From: Ignavibacteria bacterium UBA6688
GTDB lineage: Bacteria > Bacteroidota > Ignavibacteria > UBA10030
Direction: 5' to 3'
Length of the DNA: 21,619 nucleotides
Assembly: GCA_002454845.1 (NCBI GenBank)
Contig: DKJQ01000174.1
Location: 1-21,619, forward strand
Shown one piece after another: positions 1 through 6,735 of this stretch (within the stretch, counting starts at the first letter, position 1; each line of letters begins with the position of its first letter). The notes beneath the pieces were generated by a model, which saw only the letters and a list, made by a program, of their open reading frames with translations, had not been told where the DNA came from and did not search any database. The position numbers and the translations under genes are program-made.

Positions 1-92
1 CCAGAACAAATGATCGCTCCCAAAGTCGTCAGCCTTCTTTATCATGCAGTCATTTTGTGAGTAGCAATCCGCGCAATCTGTGTAAATCCGCG
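1..92. repeat. 92-bp direct repeat, copy 1
   Basis: Identical over its whole visible length to 247-338, at a constant offset of 246 bp; the match breaks at position 93 (C here, T at 339). Copy 1 begins at the window edge, so the true duplication may extend further left. Its first 13 bases read as the last codons (QNK, stop TGA at 11-13) of a reading frame whose second copy ends at 259. An intact or longer gene of the same kind therefore probably ends here. Confidence 0.95.
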
Positions 93-100
93 CAATCTGC
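66..100. repeat. Short-period AATCYGYG repeat, copy 1
   Basis: Consecutive 9-10-bp units of the form AATCCGCGC, AATCTGTGTA, AATCCGCGC, AATCTGC. The array stops exactly where the GxxExxY-like fragment begins. The array at 312-350 is the same, with one extra degenerate unit. I know of no protein-coding or structural RNA role. This type of degenerate 9-mer array is familiar as intergenic repeat DNA. Confidence 0.7.
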
Positions 101-259
101 ACTGTCGTCGAAACAAAAGCAGTGAAGAGTATTTCTTCTGATTATGCGAAGAAACTCTTAAGCACGCTACGAAATACACCGTATCAACTGGGATTGATTT
201 TCAACTTTGGCCCCAGCGTCGGGGTCCAGCGAGTCATCAATTCAACCCAGAACAAATGA
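101..259 (+). pseudogene. C-terminal fragment of a GxxExxY-type protein (PD-(D/E)XK superfamily)
   Basis: Reading from ACT at 101 gives TVVETKAVKS, then YAKKLLSTLR, LGLIFNFGPS and a TGA stop at 257-259. This matches the end of the small GxxExxY proteins, whose core strand (VVELKAV) is followed by a helix of the type LLNYLKAT and a strand of the type GLLINFG. The N-terminal half that names the family (GxxExxY) is missing, and there is no start codon. In its place is the AATCYGYG array, so this is a truncated copy. The stop codon lies in the second copy of the 92-bp repeat. The family has a predicted nuclease-like fold and no firmly established function. Assigned by eye from motif spacing. Confidence 0.7.
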
Positions 260-338
260 TCGCTCCCAAAGTCGTCAGCCTTCTTTATCATGCAGTCATT
301 TTGTGAGTAGCAATCCGCGCAATCTGTGTAAATCCGCG
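247..338. repeat. 92-bp direct repeat, copy 2
   Basis: Exact copy of 1-92. It starts in the last codons of the GxxExxY-like fragment and ends in the short-period repeat just upstream of the cystathionine gene. A 246-bp tandem duplication of [gene tail + downstream spacer] explains the arrangement most simply. Confidence 0.95.
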
Positions 339-350
339 TAATCCGCGTAG
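312..350. repeat. Short-period AATCYGYG repeat, copy 2
   Basis: Units AATCCGCGC, AATCTGTGTA, AATCCGCGT, AATCCGCGT. The array ends 2 bp before the AGGAG ribosome binding site (353-357) of the gene starting at 363. Any promoter of that gene must lie in or upstream of this repeat; I see no convincing -35/-10 pair within it. Confidence 0.7.
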
Positions 351-362
351 ATAGGAGTTCTT

Positions 363-1502
363 ATGGGTTTTTCCACGAAAGCAGTCCACGCCGGTATTGA
401 GCCCGATCCAACCACTGGCTCGATCATGACCCCGATCCACCTCACCTCGACGTATGTCCAGGAAGAACTCGGGAAGAACAAAGGTTATGAGTACTCACGC
501 GTTTCTAATCCCACCCGGACCGTCCTGGAAAAGAACATCGCCGCTCTGGAGAACGGGAAGGAGGGGCTGGCGTTTGCCTCGGGGATGGCGGCAGAAACGG
601 CGATCTTCCATCTCTTACAATCGGGCGATCACGTGATAGTTTCGCGGGATGTGTACGGCGGCACCTACAGGCTCGGCAAACTCGTGCTGAATAGTTTTAA
701 CCTTGATTTCGAGTTCGTCGATTCCACGGACATCCAGACTCTGAGGGCAGCCGTGAAGCCGAACACCAGAATGATCTTCATTGAGACCCCAACGAACCCG
801 ACGATGGAAATCACAGACCTCGCCGCTGTCGTCAGGCTCTGCAGAACCAGGAAAATCATCTCCATCGTGGACAATACCTTTGCAACCCCCTACCTCCAGA
901 ACCCTTTGGATCTGGGAATCGATATCGTCGTTCACAGCGCGACGAAGTACCTGAATGGTCACAGCGATATGCTGGGGGGATTGATCGTCCTGAACGACAA
1001 GGCCCTTACCGAACGGCTTCGGTTCATTCAGAAATCGACCGGGGGCATCATGAGCCCGTTCGATGCGTGGCAATGCCTGCGCGGCATAAAAACCCTGGCC
1101 GTGAGAATGGACCGCCATAGTATGAACGCCATGGAAATAGCACTGTACCTTAACAAACAACGGAAGGTGAAACGGGTCAACTATCCCGGCCTCATTTCCC
1201 ACCCACAACACCGGCTGGCACAGAAACAAATGCGCGGGTTCGGAGGGATGATCTCCTTCGACCTCGGGAGCCTGGAGAAAGCGAAGACGTTCTTGCGGTC
1301 GGTCCGGCTGTGCGCACTGGCGGAGAGTCTTGGCGGCGTCGAGACGCTGATCTCCCACCCTGCAACGATGACGCACGCCTCGGTTCCCTTGGAAGAGCGG
1401 AACAAGATCGGCGTCACGGATGGGCTGGTGAGAATTTCCGTCGGGATCGAAGATGTGGAAGACATCCTGGCCGACCTGAAGCAGGCTCTGGCCAAAATCT
1501 GA
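363..1502 (+). CDS. Cystathionine gamma-synthase / gamma-lyase family PLP enzyme
   Basis: A 379-residue fold-type I PLP enzyme of the Cys/Met metabolism family, acting in the cytoplasm on cystathionine or O-acyl-homoserine. Visible signatures are the N-terminal TKAVHAG and PDPTTGS, the YSRVSNPTR phosphate-contact segment (44-52), SGMAA (73-77), ETPTNP (141-146), VDNTFATP (169-176) and HSATKYLNGHSD (191-202), where K195 is the PLP lysine. The C-terminal ESLGGVETL and PATMTHAS segments are typical. Length is normal. The start is fixed by AGGAG at 353-357, 5 bases before ATG. MetB-like synthase and gamma-lyase activities cannot be told apart from sequence alone, so no symbol is given. The gene converges on the GH94 gene with only 12 bp between stop codons and looks unrelated to the sugar locus. 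Confidence 0.93.
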   Translation: MGFSTKAVHAGIEPDPTTGSIMTPIHLTSTYVQEELGKNKGYEYSRVSNPTRTVLEKNIAALENGKEGLAFASGMAAETAIFHLLQSGDHVIVSRDVYGGTYRLGKLVLNSFNLDFEFVDSTDIQTLRAAVKPNTRMIFIETPTNPTMEITDLAAVVRLCRTRKIISIVDNTFATPYLQNPLDLGIDIVVHSATKYLNGHSDMLGGLIVLNDKALTERLRFIQKSTGGIMSPFDAWQCLRGIKTLAVRMDRHSMNAMEIALYLNKQRKVKRVNYPGLISHPQHRLAQKQMRGFGGMISFDLGSLEKAKTFLRSVRLCALAESLGGVETLISHPATMTHASVPLEERNKIGVTDGLVRISVGIEDVEDILADLKQALAKI

Positions 1503-1514
1503 TTGTTGCTTTCG

Positions 1515-3935
1515 TTATGACTCAGCCGCTATCGATCTTTCCCCCAGAATAACTTCAACGTCGTTCACAGACCCACATTTCTGAGGCGGGAGAGGCAATG
1601 AAACGGACTCGCCGTTCAACGTAACCGACCGTACGCCTTTCTGCACTCCATCAGGGTTCTTCACGCTGATCCGATACATCGCGCTGCGCCAGCTCCGCTT
1701 CACTTCAAATCCTTTCCAGTCGGCCGGGATACATGGATCAATGACCAGACCCTCAAAGGTCGGCCGTATGCCGAGAATCCATTTTGTCACCGCTGTGTAG
1801 CTCCAACCACCACTGCCGGTCAACCACGGGTGGCGGGCACGGCCATACGCCGTATGGTCCTTTCCCATAATGAACTGGCAGTACGAGTACGGCTCCGCTT
1901 CGCGGACTTCAATCATATCGTTTTGATTATACGGGAGGAGCGCATCGTGCAGCTTCATCGCAAGGTCGCCGCGCCCAAGTTTGCATTCGGCGATAATTGC
2001 CCAAGGATTTGTATGGCTGAAGATGGACCCGTTTTCTTTGATACCGCGGTAGACACGCGTCAAATAGCCGATGTCGTCATTCGGCTCCGTGAACGTGGGC
2101 CAGCAGAGGTGTAGTCCATAGGGCGATGCAAGGTGCTTCTGTACGGCATCCATAGCAGTTTTGCCCCGCTCTGGCGAGGCGGCATCCGAAAGGACAGCCC
2201 AGGCATTGCTCTCGATGAAGATCCTGCCTTCTTTGCTGACCCTCGAGCCGATCTTTATTCCTTTCCTTGTCACCCCCCTGATATACCAGTCACCATCCCA
2301 CAGTTCGCGTTCGCACGCTTGCTTTACACCCTCTGCAATTGCCGTGTATTTCAGAGCATCATCCTTATGACCGACGTACGCCGCCATCTCGATAAATGCC
2401 AGCAGCGCCCAATGGTGCATGAAGGAAACCATAGCGCTTTGCCCGCCGCCGAGGTTCAGGCAATCGTTCCAGTCGGCCCTCAAACCCAGACAGATTCCGT
2501 TTGACGCCACCTGCTCGGTCGAAAAATCAAGTGAGCGTTTCAGATGCTCGTACACGCTCCCCTCGCCTTGATCGGCAAAAGGGATAACAAGATTGAGAAA
2601 GTCCTTGTCGCCGGTTTCTTTCACATATTCACATACGGACGGGATAATCCACAGGGCATCGTCGGAGCAAACGTCCTCCATGCCGTGGACGACGTCGCCT
2701 GGCTTCGGCGTCGGAACTACGGTGGGGAGACGAACTTCCGGATCCCTCTCGTCCCTCGGCTTGAATACTGCAGGGTCGAAAAGATGGAGGGCGTATCCTG
2801 CACGAACCTGGGCGGAGAGCAGTTCGATGATACGCTCGCGGCATTTCTCCGGATTCGTGTGGGGAACAGCCATCGTGTCCTGCGAAGTATCACGGTACCC
2901 CAACCCCGTCCGCCCTCCGACTTCGATAAACGAAGCAAAGCGCGACCACACCACGCATGTCTCGGCTTGCAGCAATGTCCACGTATTGACCATGCTGTTC
3001 AATGCGGCATTGGGAGTATCGCATTGCAACACGTCCAGTTTCTTTTGCCAATATGACGCAAGGTCGCTGAACGCGGTATCGACGTTTCCCATGTCGGAGT
3101 ATTTCTTTCGCACGTTCGCGCCCGTGGTCCGGTTTCCGACACCAAGCATAAAAACAACCCGTGTCATTTCACCGGGGTCGAGCGAGATACGCTTGTGCAA
3201 TGCCCCGCAATGGTTCCCACCCAGTTCGCTGCTCCCGCTGCAGGTTCCCTGTTCCACGGCCAGAGGGTTTGACTCCGTTCGATAGCTGCCGAGAAATTTG
3301 TCGCGTGCGCAGTCAAAGGAGTCAGGCTCCACGCTCGACGTAAAAAAATGGTAGGTTGACGGTTCATAGAAGAAATCGTATTCAATAATTCCATCACGGT
3401 AGCTCGACCCGCTGGCGTAGAGGGACATCTGGAGGTTCTGATTGTCGATATCGATGTGATGGAAGGAGAATTCGCAATACGTAAAGACTGACAGTCTGCG
3501 CCGGTTCTTGCCAAGATTCTTGATGCGGACGTCCCAAAGCTCCACATCGTCGGACATGGGAATGAAGACCAGCTGCTCGGCGCGAAGATCGCGGTATTCG
3601 GAAGAAAACCGGGAGTAGGAAAGCCCATGCCGGCATTCGTAGGCTGCTTTGCTCAAATCCTTCCCTACCGGTTGCCACGATACAGACCAGTATTCCCCGG
3701 TCTCGTCATCGCGGATATAGACATAATGACCCGGCCTGTCGAGGGGAACGCCGTTCTGCCGGAAGCGCGTGATGCGATGATGCTGCGCGTTCTTGTAGAA
3801 CGAGTAACCACCTGCATTGTTCGAAATGACGGTGCACATGTCTTTGACGCCGAGATAGTTCGTCCATGAAGCAGGGGTATCAGGCTTCACGATAACGTAT
3901 TCCCGATGTTTATCGTCGAAATAACCGTAGCGCAT
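1515..3935 (-). CDS. GH94 glycoside phosphorylase, chitobiose phosphorylase-like
   Basis: An 806-residue protein with the order expected of GH94: beta-sandwich about 1-270, linker helices, (alpha/alpha)6 barrel about 310-740, C-terminal beta-sheet. Visible are TNYLG (25-29), NNAGGYSFY, EVGGRTGLGYRDTSQD (338-353), VPTP (407-410), CSDDALW, and ADWNDCLNLGGG, in which D491 should be the general acid. GYRDTSQD, FDP/VPTP and ADWNDCLNLGGG follow the N,N'-diacetylchitobiose phosphorylase subgroup (about 800 residues) rather than cellobiose phosphorylases. It would split a beta-1,4 amino-sugar disaccharide with phosphate into a sugar 1-phosphate and a free sugar. There is no signal peptide, so it is cytoplasmic. 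I chose the ATG at 3935 because it has GGTGG about 10 bases upstream and matches the family's N-terminus; upstream TTG and ATG (3944) starts lack a suitably placed site. It is the last gene of a minus-strand set, 60 bp after the permease stop. Exact substrate is uncertain. Confidence 0.88.
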   Translation of the reverse strand: MRYGYFDDKHREYVIVKPDTPASWTNYLGVKDMCTVISNNAGGYSFYKNAQHHRITRFRQNGVPLDRPGHYVYIRDDETGEYWSVSWQPVGKDLSKAAYECRHGLSYSRFSSEYRDLRAEQLVFIPMSDDVELWDVRIKNLGKNRRRLSVFTYCEFSFHHIDIDNQNLQMSLYASGSSYRDGIIEYDFFYEPSTYHFFTSSVEPDSFDCARDKFLGSYRTESNPLAVEQGTCSGSSELGGNHCGALHKRISLDPGEMTRVVFMLGVGNRTTGANVRKKYSDMGNVDTAFSDLASYWQKKLDVLQCDTPNAALNSMVNTWTLLQAETCVVWSRFASFIEVGGRTGLGYRDTSQDTMAVPHTNPEKCRERIIELLSAQVRAGYALHLFDPAVFKPRDERDPEVRLPTVVPTPKPGDVVHGMEDVCSDDALWIIPSVCEYVKETGDKDFLNLVIPFADQGEGSVYEHLKRSLDFSTEQVASNGICLGLRADWNDCLNLGGGQSAMVSFMHHWALLAFIEMAAYVGHKDDALKYTAIAEGVKQACERELWDGDWYIRGVTRKGIKIGSRVSKEGRIFIESNAWAVLSDAASPERGKTAMDAVQKHLASPYGLHLCWPTFTEPNDDIGYLTRVYRGIKENGSIFSHTNPWAIIAECKLGRGDLAMKLHDALLPYNQNDMIEVREAEPYSYCQFIMGKDHTAYGRARHPWLTGSGGWSYTAVTKWILGIRPTFEGLVIDPCIPADWKGFEVKRSWRSAMYRISVKNPDGVQKGVRSVTLNGESVSLPLPPQKCGSVNDVEVILGERSIAAES

Positions 3936-3995
3936 GGTTGTCATCCCACCATGAGGGGGATGCCTTTCATTGAGTAACAGATTTTTCAATCACGC

Positions 3996-5294
3996 TCATG
4001 GAACGCCCGCCGCCTCTTCCGGCCTGGGCGTGTTGAATGGAGCAATCCAGGTGACAAAGAAGGATGGTATGGTTGCCACCATCACCCAGACAAAGAACTG
4101 TTCATAGCCGAGCCAATCACTCACGTAGCCGCTGAGCATGGAGGGAATCATCATTCCGAGATTCATCAGGCCTGTCGCAAAGGCGTAGTGCGCCATCTGG
4201 TACTTGCCGGGGGCGATCTGCTGCATCATGTACAAAATGAGACCAACGAAACCGAACCCGTAGCCGAACATCTCAAAGACGATACAGATGCCGATCACCG
4301 GGAGACTGTCCGGCGTCGTCATGGACAAGTACGTGTAAACGACAAAGGGGAGATTAAAGAAGCAACAGAGAATGAAGAGCGATTTTCGCAGGCCACGTTT
4401 TCCGGTAAAATACCCTGCCAAAATTGAACCGAGAATAAATGCAGCGGCGCCGAAGGTACCATAGACAATACCGATTTCCGACGTGGTGAGTCCCAACCCG
4501 CCGTTTTCCCGCGCCGCGCGCAGAAATAACGGAACGATTTTAATCGCCTGACCCTCGGCAAAACGGTAAAGAACGATGAAGACGATTGCCAGGACGATTC
4601 GTTTTTTTTGAAAAAACGTTGTGACAACCTCTCCAAAACGGTCAAACGCCTCGCGCACCGTGTGCACAGCCCGGGCAGCCCCTCCGGTGGGAAGCACGTT
4701 CAGGTGATAGATGCTTATCAGGACGAGGATCGCTCCGAAGACGCCCATCACGATCATCCACGCTTGCTCCACGCCGACAGTGGTTTCCAGTTGACCGGCA
4801 AGATACACGAACCCGCCCTGGGCGAGAACTTTCGCGATATTGTAAAACGCTCCCTGCCAGCCGACGAACTTTCCCTGCTGTTCAGGCGTCAGGGCGTTTA
4901 TGTACACCCCGTCGGCTGCAATATCATGCGTCGCGCCGTTGAATGCCATGATTGCAAACACGACGAGGGAGAGCTGAAAGAACCCCTCTAAAGGGAGACT
5001 GAGAGCAACGAGACCACACAGGACGCCACCAAAGAATTGCGTTGCAACGACGAAGTGTTTTTTTGTCTTAAACATCTCCAGGAACGGGCCCCACAGCGGC
5101 TTGAATGTCCATGGCCACATGACAATCGTTGTGAAAAAAGCAATCTGAGCGTCTGAAATCCCCAAGCTCTTATACATCAGCGTCGACACAGTGGCAATCA
5201 GAACGAACGGCAAACCTTCAGCAAAGTACAGCGTAGGGACCCAGAATGCGGGTGATGGTCGACCCGGAGATGGAGATGGAGATGGAGACGGCAT
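3996..5294 (-). CDS. AmpG-like MFS permease
   Basis: A 432-residue integral membrane protein with about 12 hydrophobic segments, of the major facilitator superfamily. The opening FAEGLPFVLI, the first-loop segment TFKPLWGPFLE and the HDIAADG stretch of the fourth-fifth segment correspond in position to the signatures of AmpG muropeptide permeases (GLP, FKFLWSP, SQDIVFDA). AmpG imports GlcNAc-anhydroMurNAc and its peptides into the cytoplasm. By context this protein should carry an amino-sugar disaccharide for the GH94 enzyme encoded next. Start ATG at 5292-5294 has AAGGA 6-7 bases upstream. It lies 47 bp after the GHL10-like gene and 60 bp before the GH94 start, so the three are probably one operon. 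The first residues are an odd (Ser-Pro)n stretch from a hexanucleotide repeat. The AmpG link is by resemblance; a permease for another sugar is possible. Confidence 0.78.
   Translation of the reverse strand: MPSPSPSPSPGRPSPAFWVPTLYFAEGLPFVLIATVSTLMYKSLGISDAQIAFFTTIVMWPWTFKPLWGPFLEMFKTKKHFVVATQFFGGVLCGLVALSLPLEGFFQLSLVVFAIMAFNGATHDIAADGVYINALTPEQQGKFVGWQGAFYNIAKVLAQGGFVYLAGQLETTVGVEQAWMIVMGVFGAILVLISIYHLNVLPTGGAARAVHTVREAFDRFGEVVTTFFQKKRIVLAIVFIVLYRFAEGQAIKIVPLFLRAARENGGLGLTTSEIGIVYGTFGAAAFILGSILAGYFTGKRGLRKSLFILCCFFNLPFVVYTYLSMTTPDSLPVIGICIVFEMFGYGFGFVGLILYMMQQIAPGKYQMAHYAFATGLMNLGMMIPSMLSGYVSDWLGYEQFFVWVMVATIPSFFVTWIAPFNTPRPEEAAGVP
5266..5289. repeat. GGAGAT hexanucleotide microsatellite in the permease N-terminus
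   Basis: Three perfect GGAGAT units followed by GGAGAC. On the minus strand they encode the Ser-Pro repeats right after the permease start codon. Because the unit is six bases, gain or loss of units would lengthen or shorten the cytoplasmic N-terminus without shifting frame. Confidence 0.9.
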
Positions 5295-5341
5295 TCAAGA
5301 TTCCTTAGAGGGGTGCTCTTGTACTGTTTCCTTCGTGGACA

Positions 5342-6478
5342 TTACATCCTTCCTGAAACCAGCTCCTCGAACCGCCGCCAATGAGCTTCAGTCATCGCGC
5401 CTGCAGAAAAGAGGGAAACACCCTCAGCCCCGCCTTCCAGCGAAGCTTCGACGGCTTTGACCAGCCCCTCGGGATTGAACGAGGGAACAAAAACGCCGGA
5501 GTACAGCGGCATAGGATTTTTCAACGATTGAACTCCTTTTTTTGTTTGTTCCCTGATCCAATCGATATCTTTGTAATAAAAAGCGTTATAGAGCATCGGA
5601 AGCACGGCGTCCAGGTTCCATACAGACCATTGCTGCCGGACTGCTTCCCAATTCGGAAAGACCGCAGCGGTCACAAGCTTCTTCTGCCGGCGGGTTATGG
5701 GAACAAGCCCGTCGTTGACAAGACGCGTGATCCTGTCGTAACGAAATTGCCTCCATTCCCTGCTCGTTGTGGGATCCTCGACCTTCGTGAGATCAATCCC
5801 TGTTTCCTTTTTGAACTCCTGCACACACACATCGCAATAACAGTAATCGTACTCAGGATACTCGCGGTCTTGCCTGATGCCGTACTTCGGTTGGATTCCC
5901 TCTGCAAGGATCACATCGGGATAGCGGATGTAGTCCAGGTGAATACCGTCCAACGCATCAACCTGAGCCAACTCTGCGACGTTCGCTTCGATAAACTCCC
6001 GGACTTCCGGCCGGGAAGGGCACAGGAATCTGTAGTATTCGACGTACGCCGGTTTGTCTGCCGCCGATTCCCCCTTCCGGTTCACGCTGAACCATTCGGG
6101 GTTCTTTGTTCGGACCTGTTCGATATTGCAGGGCATTGCCCACATCCACGCGTGAAACTCAAGTCCTTCCGCCTTGGCAAGTGGCAAGACTTTTTCAAGC
6201 CACGCCTCCCTCACTGGCAGCCGTTTGCTCTCGTAGTATGCATGCCGGCCATCATAGACCTCCGGGATGATAGCGTCGATACCCGATCGACGCATGACGC
6301 TGAATCGTTTCTTCCACACATCAGCCGACGGCTCAAGCTCCGGCGTCATCCACGCCCAGTTTTTCATCTTCTTCGCCCTGTCGGGAACCAGAAGCGTGTC
6401 CGAAGGGAAAGCAACGCGAGGAACCGCCAGTCCGAGACCCCCCACGCCAAGCATTTTCAGGAATTCTCTTTTCTTCAT
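5342..6478 (-). CDS. GHL10-like (family-10-like) putative glycoside hydrolase
   Basis: A 378-residue exported TIM-barrel protein. It starts KKREFLKMLG followed by a Gly/Leu-rich stretch to about residue 24, resembling a Tat signal with Lys-Arg in place of Arg-Arg. The barrel has WMTPE at the first strand, AIIPEVYDGRHAYY, LEFHAWMWAMP, LDGIHLDYIRYPD (177-188) and AVLPMLYNAFY. GxHxDYIRYP is characteristic of the GHL10/DUF4015-type putative glycoside hydrolases; D182 is a likely active-site residue. An E. coli GHL10 protein, DigH, cleaves denuded peptidoglycan strands, so action on bacterial cell-wall glycan fits the neighbours. A CYCDVC motif at 213-218 may bind metal or form disulfides. Start is supported by GAGGT 8 bases upstream. 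First gene of the GHL10-permease-GH94 set. Family good, substrate inferred. Confidence 0.72.
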   Translation of the reverse strand: MKKREFLKMLGVGGLGLAVPRVAFPSDTLLVPDRAKKMKNWAWMTPELEPSADVWKKRFSVMRRSGIDAIIPEVYDGRHAYYESKRLPVREAWLEKVLPLAKAEGLEFHAWMWAMPCNIEQVRTKNPEWFSVNRKGESAADKPAYVEYYRFLCPSRPEVREFIEANVAELAQVDALDGIHLDYIRYPDVILAEGIQPKYGIRQDREYPEYDYCYCDVCVQEFKKETGIDLTKVEDPTTSREWRQFRYDRITRLVNDGLVPITRRQKKLVTAAVFPNWEAVRQQWSVWNLDAVLPMLYNAFYYKDIDWIREQTKKGVQSLKNPMPLYSGVFVPSFNPEGLVKAVEASLEGGAEGVSLFSAGAMTEAHWRRFEELVSGRM

Positions 6479-6514
6479 AACGCGGACCTCATTCTCTGAG
6501 ACTTGTCAACACTG

Positions 6515-6673
6515 TCACCGGATCAACACAAGCTTCTTGCCTCGCCGCTGATCCTGTACCGCAAGCTGGTAGAAGTAGACGCCGCTCGACAGGAAACTTT
6601 CCGAAGCGTCAAACGGAACGGAGACAATTCCCGCGGGGCATATTTCATCGAGCAACACCCCCTTTTCCCGTCC
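6515..6673 (-). pseudogene. Orphan T9SS C-terminal sorting-domain fragment
   Basis: Read on the minus strand from about 6673 to the TGA at 6515-6517, the frame gives GREKGVLLDE, PAGIVSVPFDAS, SSGVYFYQL and KKLVLIR. This is the second half of a T9SS type-A sorting domain (usually GREVATLVDE, PAGxYxVxFDAS, SSGVYFYRL, KKMVLLR). The YPNPFNPS half and any passenger are absent and there is no plausible start, so it cannot be a working gene. It lies directly behind the terminator-like hairpin of the intact T9SS protein gene at 6736-8481. It is probably the remains of a deleted neighbour. Confidence 0.72.
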
Positions 6674-6683
6674 CCCATGAGAC

Positions 6684-6715
6684 AAAGGAGGCACCCTCAA
6701 CGAAGTGCCTCCCTT
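6684..6715 (-). terminator. Terminator-like hairpin after the T9SS-exported protein
   Basis: GGAGGCAC (6687-6694) pairs with GTGCCTCC (6705-6712) around a 10-base loop, about 25 bp past the stop codon at 6736. On the minus strand it is followed by TTTGTCT, a weak T-tract, so efficiency is uncertain. Confidence 0.55.
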
Positions 6716-6735
6716 GAACTCGTCTTTGAGGATGA

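Noticed and set aside
615..1376. Minus-strand open frame (253 codons) opposite the cystathionine enzyme
   Set aside because: The plus strand encodes a full PLP enzyme with all motifs; the opposite frame shows only shadow composition.
5381..6499. Long plus-strand open frame (372 codons) opposite the GHL10-like gene
   Set aside because: It is antisense to a gene with a signal sequence, ribosome binding site and family motifs. Its translation is Arg/Leu/Pro-rich with no recognisable domain, as expected of a shadow frame in GC-rich DNA.
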